Below, in pieces: positions 26,969-35,635 of a DNA stretch of 64,000 nt. Location: NCBI RefSeq assembly GCF_014843005.1, contig NZ_JACYXM010000002.1, forward strand, positions 1 through 64,000, written 5' to 3'. The DNA comes from Rhodanobacter sp. DHG33 (lineage in GTDB: Bacteria > Pseudomonadota > Gammaproteobacteria > Xanthomonadales > Rhodanobacteraceae). How positions within the stretch are numbered: the first letter of the stretch is position 1; the number at the start of each line of letters is the position of its first letter. The position numbers and the translations under genes were made by a program. The notes below the pieces were generated by a model. That model had not been told where the DNA came from. It did not search any database and worked only from the letters and a program-made list of their open reading frames with translations.

Positions 26969-28324
26969 TCAGTGCGCGGGGCCGTAGGGATCGGTGATGC
27001 CCGTCATCCAGGGATCGTGGGTGGCGATGCGCCATTCGGCCAGTTGCGTGCGCAGCTCGTCCAGCGTGCCGGCGTGCGCAGGATCGGCGGCGAGGTTGAC
27101 CACCTCTTCCGGATCGGTTGCGAGGTCGTACAGCTCCTCGGCGGGGCGATGCAGGAAGGCTTCCACGTTGCGCTTGCCCAGGCGCGCGCCCGGCGTGGCG
27201 AGGATCGCCCGCCAGCTCGGCGAGCCCGCCACGTCGCCCGCCACCGGCGCGGTGAGCGAGGGTTCCAGATTGTGGAAGTAACTGTGGCCGCGCGTGCGCA
27301 CCGAGCGCACCGGGTAGTACTGGTTGATCTCGTGGAAGCTGCGCGTGGCGAATACGCGATCCCAGCCCGCAGGATCGGGCGTTTCGAGGATGGGCAGCAG
27401 CGAACGCCCGGGCAGCGGCGCGTAGCGGTAGTTGCCGGGCGCCGTCACGCCGGCCCAGTCGAGGATGGTGGGCGCAATGTCCACCCAGCTCACCATCGCG
27501 CGGCAGCGCAGGTTGCCGGCACGCCGTTGCGGCGAGCGCACGATCAGCGGCAGGTGGATGCCTTCGCGGTAGAGGTTGTCCTTGGCCGCGGGGAAGGCGC
27601 GGCCGTGGTCGCTCAGGTAGATCACCAGGGTGTCGTCGGCGTGGCCGGCGGCGGCCAGCTCGGCCAGCATCAGACCCACGCCGCTGTCGAGCCGGCTCAC
27701 CGCCTCGCAGTATTGGGCGAGGTCTTCGCGCACCGCGGGCAGGTCGGGCAGGTGCGGCGGGATGCGCACGTCGGCAGGCGCATAGCGGCGGCGCGGCACG
27801 TCCGGCCAGTCGCGGGTGTTGGCGAACTGCGAAGGGTCGCCGGCGCGGTGCGGGTCGCTGTAGCCCACGGTGAGGAAGAACGGGCGGGTACCCTGCGCGC
27901 GGATCCACTGACCGGCTTCGCGCGCCATCGCGGCTACGTCGCGCTGGCCGGGGCGTTCGGGCAGCAGCCACGCGTCGTAGTCCAGCAGGATCTCCGGCTT
28001 GACGTGCAGCTTGCCGGCGATGGCGGTGGCGTAGCCGGCCTGCTTGAGCATCCACGGCAGCGTCTTCACGTCGTCGCGCAGCGAGAAGTTGTGCACGTCG
28101 TGCGACAGCCCGTACATGCCGTTGGTGTGCGCATAGAGACCGGTGTACAACGTGGCGCGGCTGGAGCTGCAGGAGGAGACCGCGGCGTAGGCCTCGGTGA
28201 ACAGCGTGCCTTCGCCGGCCAGCCGGTCGAGCGCGGGCGTGTGCACCGCGCCGCCGCAGCAGCCCAGGTCGAAGCCGTGGTCGTCGGCCACCATCAGCAG
28301 CACGTTGCGCACGACGGAGGTCAT
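26969..28324 (-). CDS. Sulfatase, N-sulfoglucosamine sulfohydrolase (SGSH)-like
   Basis: A 451-residue arylsulfatase-superfamily enzyme. It follows remembered human heparan N-sulfatase closely: VSSCSSSRATLYTGLY, HTNGMYGLSHDVHNF, LKQAGYATAIAGKLHV, SDPHRAGD, LSDHGRAFPAAK, WVDIAPTILDW and THDPWM. Metal Asp residues 14/15 are in MVADDHG. The formylglycine site is C52-S-S-S-R56; the third place is Ser where Pro or Ala is usual, so maturation is worth questioning. No signal peptide, implying action on an imported sugar in the cytoplasm. It overlaps the MFS gene by 4 nt. Activity on an N- or O-sulfated glucosyl residue is inferred. Confidence 0.85.
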   Translation of the reverse strand: MTSVVRNVLLMVADDHGFDLGCCGGAVHTPALDRLAGEGTLFTEAYAAVSSCSSSRATLYTGLYAHTNGMYGLSHDVHNFSLRDDVKTLPWMLKQAGYATAIAGKLHVKPEILLDYDAWLLPERPGQRDVAAMAREAGQWIRAQGTRPFFLTVGYSDPHRAGDPSQFANTRDWPDVPRRRYAPADVRIPPHLPDLPAVREDLAQYCEAVSRLDSGVGLMLAELAAAGHADDTLVIYLSDHGRAFPAAKDNLYREGIHLPLIVRSPQRRAGNLRCRAMVSWVDIAPTILDWAGVTAPGNYRYAPLPGRSLLPILETPDPAGWDRVFATRSFHEINQYYPVRSVRTRGHSYFHNLEPSLTAPVAGDVAGSPSWRAILATPGARLGKRNVEAFLHRPAEELYDLATDPEEVVNLAADPAHAGTLDELRTQLAEWRIATHDPWMTGITDPYGPAH

Positions 28325-29580
28325 GCGGCTTCTCCGGCGATCGCGGCAGGCGGCAGCCGGTCGAGCTTGCGCTTGAAGAAGAACAGGCTGACCAGCATCA
28401 GCGAGATCGGCAGCAGTGAGAAGTAGAAGGCGTGGATGCCGCCCAGGCCGGCGAACACCCGTGCGGTGACGTAGGAGCCGGTGGTGCCGCCCAGCGCCGA
28501 GACCACCACGATCAGGCCGGTCATCGCCGCATGCATGGTCTTGGGCAGGGAGCTCAGCGAAACCGAGTTGATCACCGGATAGATCGGGCCCATCAGCAGG
28601 CCGAGCAGGGGAATCAGGTAGGCCGCCAGCGGGGCGTGGAACCAATCGATGCCCGGGCGCGCCGCCACGTCGCGCGCCAGCGGCAGGGCCACGATCACCA
28701 GCAGCGCCATGCCGATCACGCAGGCGTTCAGCAGCGTGTACCAGTTCATCCGGCGCAGCAGCAGCACGGCCACGAAGCGACCCACGCCGATCATGCCGGC
28801 GAGGATGCTGGCGAACTGGATGCTCATCGCGTTCGGCAGCTTCAGCACTTCGTTGTTGAAGGTGGGCAGCCAGGTGCCGAAGCTCTGCTCGATCATCGGG
28901 TACAAAAACACCGAGATCAGGAACACGTAGACCAGCGGGCGTGCCAGCAGCCGCATCATCTCCATTATCGCGTCGGCGGCCGAGCGGTTGTGGCCCCGCT
29001 CGTGCACGGCGCTCTCGTCGAGCCGCGCGCTGGCGAGCAGCAGCAGGGTGAAGGCGCACAGCGCCGCTAGCGTCCAGTAAACGTTGAGCCAGGCGAGATC
29101 GCCGGGGTTGGCCGGATCGACGTACAGGCTGAACAGCCAGTTGCCGCCCAGCACGCCCATCATGAAAAGACCCTCGATGGTGTTGGTCAGCCGCGTGTGC
29201 GCCACCTTGCTGGCGGTGAGCAGGCCGATCGAGGAGTACACGCCGATCTTGGCCAGGGCGAAAGAGAACCCCACGCTGGCGAACAGCAGGCGCGTAGTGA
29301 GGAAGCCTGGGTACAGCGGCATCAGCAAGCAGGCGACGCCGACGATCGCCAAGGCCAGCATCATCGAACGGCGATAGCCCATCAAAGGCAGAAACGAGGC
29401 CACCGCGAACGAGGCGATGGCGATGGTGAGGTCCTTGTAGCGTTCCAGCGCGCTGGCCGCGGGCTTGTCGATGCCGAAGCTGGCGATGGATTGCAGGATC
29501 ACCGTGCCCACGCTGTTGAGCAGGATCGCGAAGACCACATAGGTCAGCGCGAGCGCGGCGATCATGCGGAAACGGTTCAT
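28321..29580 (-). CDS. MFS sugar transporter (FucP-like)
   Basis: A 419-residue major facilitator with about 12 hydrophobic segments (ALALTYVVFAILLNSVGTVI, ... LGLLMGPIYPVINSVSLSSL). The late GPIYPVINS and preceding layout recall the FHS/FucP sugar:proton symporters. It would carry the mono- or disaccharide released in the periplasm across the inner membrane. Start 29580 has GAGG 5 nt upstream; the frame extends 14 codons further without support. A strong terminator-like hairpin lies immediately before it, so it is probably expressed at a fraction of the receptor gene's level. It overlaps the sulfatase gene by 4 nt. Confidence 0.85.
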   Translation of the reverse strand: MNRFRMIAALALTYVVFAILLNSVGTVILQSIASFGIDKPAASALERYKDLTIAIASFAVASFLPLMGYRRSMMLALAIVGVACLLMPLYPGFLTTRLLFASVGFSFALAKIGVYSSIGLLTASKVAHTRLTNTIEGLFMMGVLGGNWLFSLYVDPANPGDLAWLNVYWTLAALCAFTLLLLASARLDESAVHERGHNRSAADAIMEMMRLLARPLVYVFLISVFLYPMIEQSFGTWLPTFNNEVLKLPNAMSIQFASILAGMIGVGRFVAVLLLRRMNWYTLLNACVIGMALLVIVALPLARDVAARPGIDWFHAPLAAYLIPLLGLLMGPIYPVINSVSLSSLPKTMHAAMTGLIVVVSALGGTTGSYVTARVFAGLGGIHAFYFSLLPISLMLVSLFFFKRKLDRLPPAAIAGEAA

Positions 29581-29598
29581 GCGCACCTCGTGCCGGAG

Positions 29599-29640
29599 AA
29601 AAAGGGCGGCCCGAACCGCCATCGCGCCGTTCGGGCCGCC
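29599..29640 (-). terminator. Rho-independent terminator/attenuator after the TonB receptor
   Basis: On the minus strand a 12-bp perfect stem, GGCGGCCCGAAC with GTTCGGGCCGCC (29605-29640), is followed by CTTTTTC. It sits between the TonB receptor and the MFS gene, about 10 nt from the MFS ribosome site. Partial read-through would give receptor-high, transporter-low expression. Confidence 0.8.
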
Positions 29641-29668
29641 GCGCGGGGAAGCGTCAAATCCGGATTCT

Positions 29669-29716
29669 CCGCCCTTGCCGCCGTTTTCGCTTGCGCGCGA
29701 ACGGCGGCAGGGGCGG
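29669..29716 (-). other. Second stem-loop behind the TonB receptor
   Basis: CCGCCCTTGCCGCCGTT pairs with AACGGCGGCAGGGGCGG across a 14-nt loop, 17 bp with one mismatch. It lies just after the receptor stop on the minus strand and before the terminator. It has no U-tract. A role in protecting the receptor mRNA 3' end is possible. Confidence 0.6.
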
Positions 29717-29729
29717 CTTCAAGCTTGCC

Positions 29730-32309
29730 TTAGAACTGGTACTTCACCTGGAAGTTGTATTCGTGGCCTTCCAAGGTACGCGCGAGCAGCACACCCGACG
29801 CGCCGGTCGCGTTGCCCGCGATGCGCGAGTTCGACTCGGTCAGGCCCAGTTCGTCGGTGACGTTGGAGCCGAGCAGGGTGAACACCCAGTGCTTGTTGTA
29901 GGTGTACTGCGCGCCGATGCTGAAGTCGGTATAGCTGCCCAGCTGTTGCAGCGCGAGCTGGTCCTGGGTGTGCTGGCCGACGTACTCCATCGTGGTCCAC
30001 AGCAGCAGGTCGCCGTGGGGCATGGTGAAGTGCAGGGACGGCATGATGCGCACCTGGAACTTGGGCTGTCGCTGCAGCTGCTTGCCCTCGTAGGTGCTGA
30101 CGAATTCGCCGGTGGGGTTGTCGCTGGTCGGCAGGCCGTAGAACACCGCATCGCCGTCGAAGTGCGAATAGTGGCCGTCCATCCAGTCGCCGGAGGCGGC
30201 GATCGAGAACATCTGGTCCGGCGTGGTGGCGCGCACCGTGAAGTTCAGGCCCTTGGTGTCCGAGCCGTAGGTGGAGTACTGGCCCGGGTCGATCGGCACA
30301 CCCAGGATCGACGGCTGGTAGGACAGGCCGTTGAACTGGCGGTGGTAGAACGAGAGGTCGGTGCTCAGCCAATCCGCGGTGTACTTGTAGCCGATCTGGA
30401 AGTTCTGGATCTTCAGCAGCGGCGGCGTGTTGCCGGTGGTATTGCCGCGCATGTCGTCGAAGCTGTTGAAGTGCGCGCCCTTGTTGGCGCGGACGTAGAG
30501 GGACATGTCGTCCTGCAGCTTGTAGGTGGCGCCCAAGGTCCACGAGGTGTGGGTCTTGTTGTAGTCGGTGACCGAATACGTGCCGTTGCACATCGCCACG
30601 CTGTTGTCGTACAGCGTGTTGGCGTTGCCGTCGATGTTCACGTTGGAGAGGTTGCACACGGTGTTGCGGGCGTTCTCGTTCTCCACGCGGGTCGAGGCGT
30701 CGAAGATCCACTGGCCGACGTTCCAGGTGTCAGACAGGTAGAACGCCTTGTTGTCGGCCACGCCGTTCTCGGTGATGTTGTAGCCGCCGTTGAAGATCAG
30801 GCCCTTGTTGTTGGTGACGTAGTAGGTCTGGCCGTTCTGCACGTAGCTCACCTGGATCGGGGTGGCGTTCGGCGTGTTGGTCATCAACATCGGGTTGCCG
30901 AGCGACCAGCGGTCATCGTCGGTGTAGTGCGCCAGGTACAGGCCTGCGGTCAGCGTGTTGCCCTCGAACAGATCCCGACTGATGCGGAAGTCGTTGATCA
31001 TGCTGTGCAGGTTCTTGTGGATGTGCCACAGGCCCTGGCTGATCACGTCCAGGTTGGGGTTGTTGATGGTGCCGCCGCCGTTGATGTAGCTGGCGTTGAA
31101 CACGGCACCCGTGGGGACGGTGCCGCTGGGGTAGGTGCCGCCAGTGTTCTCCCAGCTGCTCAGCGTCTGGGGATTCGAGCCGGAGAACAGCGCGTTGGTG
31201 TCCATGTTGCCGCCGTCGACCAGGAACTTGTCGCTGACGGTCCAGCCGTTGCCGAAGTCCCAGTCGAAGTTGACGCCGAAGAAGCCGAGCTGCGCGCCGC
31301 GGCCGTCGGCAAGGTTCACATTGGTGCCGCCGCCCGGATAGCTTTCCAGGTAGGTGTGCTGCATCGCGCTGCTGTAGTAGGTGCCGGTCAGCGGGTTGAA
31401 GCCCGGGTACGCTGAGAACATGCCCGAGCGATCCTGGATCAGCGGAATCGGCGTGATGAACTGGTTCTTGTCGTCCAGGCCGCGCGCCCAGAACACCAGC
31501 GAGCCGTTGTCCCAGTCCTTGGTCAGCGTGGCGGTGAGCTGGCCGCCCTTGTCGGCGGCGTACTGCGGATTGCGCACGCCGTTGGAGTCGCGGTAGAAGC
31601 CGCCCACGCTGCCGTACCAGCCGGTGTTCTGGCCGATCGGGAAGCCGTAGAAGCCGTCGATGCGGCGCAGATCCTCCGTGCCGTAGGTGACGCCGATGTC
31701 GCCGGACGGCGTGTCGGTGCCCTGCTTGAGGATGTAGTTGGAAGTGAGGCCGATCTGGCCGTCGCCGAACACCACCGACGGGCCGCCCTGCAGCAGCTCC
31801 ACGTGGTCGATGGTGTCGTCGAGGCGGAACATCGAGCTCTGCTCGAAGAACGACAGCGACGGCATGCCGTACAGCGGCGTGCCCATGATCTGGTTGGTGT
31901 AGAACGGCGCGTCGCCGCCGCCCGGGAAGCCGGCGATCTCGACGTTGGCGCCGGTTTCGCCGCCGGTGGATTCGGGCCACACACCGGGCGAGAGCTTCAG
32001 CAGGTCGGCCGCGCTGCGCGGGTTGGTCTGCTGGATCTGGGCGGCGGTGGCGGTGGTGATCTGGTAGCTGGCGTCGATCTTGCGCACGCCGGCGTTGCTG
32101 GCCGAGCCGGTAACGACGACCTGGTCCAGGGATTTCACCGACTTGCCGTTCTTCGCGTTGCTATCGCCTTTCTGCGTGGTGCTGTTGCTGGCGGTGGTGG
32201 GCGTGGCGTTGGCGGTCTGCCCATTGTCCTGGGCCAGCACGGTGCCGGAGGCCAGTGCGGCCGCAATGGCCGTGGAAAGCGTCAAGCTTGTAAGTATCCG
32301 AGCGCTCAT
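29730..32309 (-). CDS. TonB-dependent receptor of the carbohydrate locus
   Basis: An 859-residue outer-membrane receptor: signal peptide (TLSTAIAAALASGTVLAQ), an Asn/Thr/Ser-rich spacer, TonB box-like LDQVVVTGSAS, plug domain (PRSAADLLKLSPGVWPES, DHVELLQGGPSVVFGDGQ) and a beta-barrel ending in the aromatic VKYQF. It would take up the locus substrate. GGGGAG lies 7 nt before the start at 32309; an ATG 15 nt upstream begins the overlap with the preceding gene's stop. Only 14 nt separate it from the GH65/beta-PGM gene, so both share the LacI-controlled promoter. The family tag suggests oligosaccharide import but does not fix the ligand. Confidence 0.93.
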   Translation of the reverse strand: MSARILTSLTLSTAIAAALASGTVLAQDNGQTANATPTTASNSTTQKGDSNAKNGKSVKSLDQVVVTGSASNAGVRKIDASYQITTATAAQIQQTNPRSAADLLKLSPGVWPESTGGETGANVEIAGFPGGGDAPFYTNQIMGTPLYGMPSLSFFEQSSMFRLDDTIDHVELLQGGPSVVFGDGQIGLTSNYILKQGTDTPSGDIGVTYGTEDLRRIDGFYGFPIGQNTGWYGSVGGFYRDSNGVRNPQYAADKGGQLTATLTKDWDNGSLVFWARGLDDKNQFITPIPLIQDRSGMFSAYPGFNPLTGTYYSSAMQHTYLESYPGGGTNVNLADGRGAQLGFFGVNFDWDFGNGWTVSDKFLVDGGNMDTNALFSGSNPQTLSSWENTGGTYPSGTVPTGAVFNASYINGGGTINNPNLDVISQGLWHIHKNLHSMINDFRISRDLFEGNTLTAGLYLAHYTDDDRWSLGNPMLMTNTPNATPIQVSYVQNGQTYYVTNNKGLIFNGGYNITENGVADNKAFYLSDTWNVGQWIFDASTRVENENARNTVCNLSNVNIDGNANTLYDNSVAMCNGTYSVTDYNKTHTSWTLGATYKLQDDMSLYVRANKGAHFNSFDDMRGNTTGNTPPLLKIQNFQIGYKYTADWLSTDLSFYHRQFNGLSYQPSILGVPIDPGQYSTYGSDTKGLNFTVRATTPDQMFSIAASGDWMDGHYSHFDGDAVFYGLPTSDNPTGEFVSTYEGKQLQRQPKFQVRIMPSLHFTMPHGDLLLWTTMEYVGQHTQDQLALQQLGSYTDFSIGAQYTYNKHWVFTLLGSNVTDELGLTESNSRIAGNATGASGVLLARTLEGHEYNFQVKYQF

Positions 32310-32323
32310 GTTCTGACTCCCCA

Positions 32324-35300
32324 TCAGTTCTGATTTCGTGGTGATGTGGCAACGGCAGAAGGCCGGGCCGAAGGGCCGCTTGTCGTTCTTATGCGGCGGA
32401 TGTCGAACGCGGCGATGTTCGGCAACAGCACGTCGGCATCGGCCAGGGCATCCGCCCGTCCGATGCCTATCGCCGCCATCCCAGCGGCGTGAATACTGGC
32501 GATGCCCGCCGCGGCGTCTTCCACGCCGAGGCAGTCGGCCGGCGCCAGGTCGAGACCGGCGGCGGCGGCGAGAAAGATTTCCGGATCGGGCTTGGAGCGT
32601 GCGATGCGTCCCGCATCGACCACGTAGTCGAACAGGCCGGCGATGCCCAGCCGCGCGAGCAGCTGCGGCGCATTGCGGCTGGCCGAGGCCAACGCGGTCT
32701 TCAGCCCCGCGCGGCGCACCGATTCCACCGCGGCGCGGGCGCCGGGCAGCAGGTGGCGCGGATCGAGGCGTTCGATGAGTTCGACGTAGCGGGCGTTCTT
32801 GCGTGCGGCCAGTTCGGCTTTTTCGGCGTCGCCGTAGTGGCGCGGCGCGCGTTCCAGCAGGATCTCCAGCGAGCCCATGCGGTCCACGCCCTTCATGCGC
32901 TCGGCGATGGCTTCGTCGAACGGCGCGTCGATCTCGGCGGCCAGTTGCTGCCACGCTTCCCGATGCAGCACGGCGGTGTCGGCCAGCACGCCATCGAGGT
33001 CGAAGATCACCGCCTTCAGTTCGTGCGACGCCGCGGGCGTGTGCCGGAACTGCAGCACTTCGCCCTTGCGCAGGTGCTGCGGCTGGCCGCGGTGCAGGAA
33101 GTCCAGCGCGTCGCCTTCTAGCAGCGCATAGCGCACGCCGGCGGCATCCACTTCCACGCGCAGTTGCGTGCCGCGCCAGCGCAGGCCGAAGCGATAGCTG
33201 CGCCAGCCGCCCGGCAATTGCGGTGCCAGTGCGGGCTGGCCGCCATGCACGCGCAGGCCGCCGAATCCCCAGCTCAGCGCCAGCCAGCTGCCGGCCATCG
33301 CCGCCGTATGCAGGCCGTGCGCGGCGTTGCCGTGCAAGTCGTCCAGGTCCACGCGCAGCGTGTCGAGGAAATAGCGGTATGCCTGCGCCTCGCGTCCCGT
33401 CTCGGCGGCGAGCACCGCGAAGGTGGAGGCGGACAGCGTGGAGTCGTGCACTGTGACGCCTTCGTAGTAGTCGAAGTTGCGCCGCTTCGCGGCCACGTCC
33501 ACGTCCTCGCCGGCCAGCATCAGCGCGAGCAAGGTGTCGGCCTGCTTGCACACCTGGTGGCGGTAGATGGTCAGCGGATGCCAGTGCAGCAGCAGCGGGC
33601 GCAGCGCGGGGTCGTGCATCTGTTCCGGCGTCAGCCGCGGCTTGTCGAGGAAGCCGTCGTCCTGCGGGAAGATGCCCAGTCTGGGGTCTTCCACCAGGTA
33701 CATCGCATCGGCGGCACGGCGCCATGCCGAGGCTTCGTCCGCGCCCAAGTCGAGGTGCCGCACCAGCGCGACGTGCGCGGCAGGATGCGTGGCGGCGAGC
33801 CATTCGAGGGTCGCGGCGGCATCGCGCAGATGCCGCTGCGCCATGCGGTTGGTGTAGTGGTTGTTGTCCGCCAGCGCGGAGTATTCGTCCGGTCCGGTCA
33901 CTTCATGGATGCAGAAGGCGCCGTCGCGACGCGGGTTGTAGTGGCCGATCTGCAGCCAGATGCGCGCCGTTTCGCACAGCATCTCCGCACCCATGTCGCG
34001 CAGAAAGGTCTCGTCGCCCGTGGCGTCCACGTACAGCCGGATCGCCCAGGCCACCGCGGCGTTGATGTGGTACTGCGCCGAGCCGCCCGGGAAGTAGGCC
34101 GAGCATTCGTCGCCCGAAATGGTGCGCCACGGGTAGAGCGCGCCGCGCGCATGGTTCAGTTCGCGGGCATGGGCGCGGGCACGGTCCAGCGTGGCGTGGC
34201 GCCAGGCCAGCATGTGCCGCGCCAGTTCCGGTGCGGCGGTGACCAGCACCGGCAGCATGAAGGCTTCGGCATCCCAGAAGCAGTGGCCTTCGTAGCCTTC
34301 GCCGGTGAGTCCCTTCGCGGCGACGCTGCCGTGGTCGTCGCGGCTGCCCGACTGGAACAGCTGGAACAGGTTGAAGCGCAGCGCCTGCTCCACGTCCGGC
34401 GCGCCGTCGATGGCGAGGTCGGCCGTTTGCCACAGCGTCGCGAGCAGGGCCGCCTGGCCGGCCAGCAGGGAGGGGAAGCCTGCTTGGCCGGCCGCTGCCA
34501 GCGCCGCTTCGGCGCCAGACAGCAGGGCGGGATCGGTGGGGTCGGTGGCGCCGGGTTGCGACCAGCTCCAGGCGGCGAACTTGTCCAGCGTCACTTCGCC
34601 GCCGGGGACGAGCTGGCCCGCATAGGTCTGAATCACGCCGTCCGGAGTGCAGGCGGCGTTCTGGAAGGTCAATGCGGAGTCGGCGCAGCGATGCGTCTGG
34701 GCGCAGACCAGGCGGATGTCGCTGCGCGTGGTGTGCTGGGCCACCCAGGCGATGCCGGCGTCGGCGTGGGTGTCGCGCAGCTGCAGGCCGCCGTGCAGGT
34801 GGGCGCCGATGCGCGGATCGTCGCCCTGGCCGATGGCCGCGCGCACGGTGTCGATGGCCGATTCCAGCGTGATCGGGCCGCGATAGTCGATCGAGCGCAC
34901 GCGGTAGCGGATCGCCAGCAGGTCGGGGCGGTCCAGCGCCACCAGCCGCTCGGCGACGATTTCCAGCGTGCCGCCGGAAGGCGCGCGCCAGCGCAGCGTG
35001 CGGCGATAGCAACCCTGGCGCAGGTCGAGCCGGCGCTCCAGCGACAGCCATTCGCCCTCGTCCAGCCGCACGGGCGTCTCGCCGAGCCGCAGGCGGATGC
35101 GGCTGGCATCGGCCACCGGTACGCGGGTGTCGGTGTGGCGGGCGAAGCCGGTGAAGCGTTCGTGGTAGGTGATGGGCGAGCGTTCCCATACGCCGGCGAG
35201 GAAACAGCCCTGGCTGGGGCTGTCGTCCTCCTCGAAACCGCCGCGCACGCCCAGCGAGCCGTTGGCGAGGGCGAACAGGCTTTCGTCCTGGGCGAAGCCG

Positions 35301-35413
35301 GCACGGTCGGTGCCGTGGCGTACCAACTGCCAGGGGTCGGCGGTGCCAGGCGTGCGCGGCACCGCACCCGCATCGGCGGGCAGGGCAGTCGGGGCCGCAT
35401 CATGAGTCTGCAC
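32324..35413 (-). CDS. GH65 disaccharide phosphorylase fused to beta-phosphoglucomutase
   Basis: A 1029-residue two-enzyme fusion with no signal peptide. Residues 1 to about 780 are a GH65 phosphorylase: N-terminal beta-sandwich, (alpha/alpha)6 barrel with FWDAEAFMLPVLV, NHARGALYPWRTI, the general-acid motif HEVTGPDEYSALADNNHYTN and the phosphate-site HQVCKQADTLLALML. Residues about 799-1010 are a HAD-type beta-phosphoglucomutase (nucleophile FDLDGVLADT, SASRNAP, KPDPEIF, VEDAAAGI). The phosphorylase would yield beta-glucose 1-phosphate, converted on the spot to glucose 6-phosphate. Trehalose, maltose and kojibiose are candidate substrates. The GTG at 35413 with AGGGG 9 nt upstream is the best start; an ATG at 35482 has none. 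First gene of the operon, beside the palindromic operator. Confidence 0.85.
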   Translation of the reverse strand: MQTHDAAPTALPADAGAVPRTPGTADPWQLVRHGTDRAGFAQDESLFALANGSLGVRGGFEEDDSPSQGCFLAGVWERSPITYHERFTGFARHTDTRVPVADASRIRLRLGETPVRLDEGEWLSLERRLDLRQGCYRRTLRWRAPSGGTLEIVAERLVALDRPDLLAIRYRVRSIDYRGPITLESAIDTVRAAIGQGDDPRIGAHLHGGLQLRDTHADAGIAWVAQHTTRSDIRLVCAQTHRCADSALTFQNAACTPDGVIQTYAGQLVPGGEVTLDKFAAWSWSQPGATDPTDPALLSGAEAALAAAGQAGFPSLLAGQAALLATLWQTADLAIDGAPDVEQALRFNLFQLFQSGSRDDHGSVAAKGLTGEGYEGHCFWDAEAFMLPVLVTAAPELARHMLAWRHATLDRARAHARELNHARGALYPWRTISGDECSAYFPGGSAQYHINAAVAWAIRLYVDATGDETFLRDMGAEMLCETARIWLQIGHYNPRRDGAFCIHEVTGPDEYSALADNNHYTNRMAQRHLRDAAATLEWLAATHPAAHVALVRHLDLGADEASAWRRAADAMYLVEDPRLGIFPQDDGFLDKPRLTPEQMHDPALRPLLLHWHPLTIYRHQVCKQADTLLALMLAGEDVDVAAKRRNFDYYEGVTVHDSTLSASTFAVLAAETGREAQAYRYFLDTLRVDLDDLHGNAAHGLHTAAMAGSWLALSWGFGGLRVHGGQPALAPQLPGGWRSYRFGLRWRGTQLRVEVDAAGVRYALLEGDALDFLHRGQPQHLRKGEVLQFRHTPAASHELKAVIFDLDGVLADTAVLHREAWQQLAAEIDAPFDEAIAERMKGVDRMGSLEILLERAPRHYGDAEKAELAARKNARYVELIERLDPRHLLPGARAAVESVRRAGLKTALASASRNAPQLLARLGIAGLFDYVVDAGRIARSKPDPEIFLAAAAGLDLAPADCLGVEDAAAGIASIHAAGMAAIGIGRADALADADVLLPNIAAFDIRRIRTTSGPSARPSAVATSPRNQN

Positions 35414-35486
35414 CAGGTGATTCCCCTCGCATGGCTGCAACCGGCGCCGGAATGGCCTTCGTTGCGTGTCCGTGGTGAGCATACGA

Positions 35487-35524
35487 GCGAATGATATCGA
35501 TATCAAGATATCGATATCATTCGC
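35487..35524. promoter_or_regulatory. 38-bp palindromic LacI-type operator
   Basis: Two 18-bp arms, GCGAATGATATCGATATC and its exact complement, flank a central AA. Each arm contains ATATCGATAT, itself a palindrome with the central CG typical of LacI-family sites, so two operators may lie side by side 16 bp apart. It is centred between the divergent GH65/beta-PGM and lacI-type genes and probably controls both. Confidence 0.8.
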
Positions 35525-35635
35525 TTCCGGAGCGGTAGCCGAGCGGTCTGCAAGCAAGCCGCAGAAGCATTGAACACGCCTCCTGCACGGGCGACACTAG
35601 CCGGCAACGAGGCTGGCCCGGTGCCTTCCTCATCG

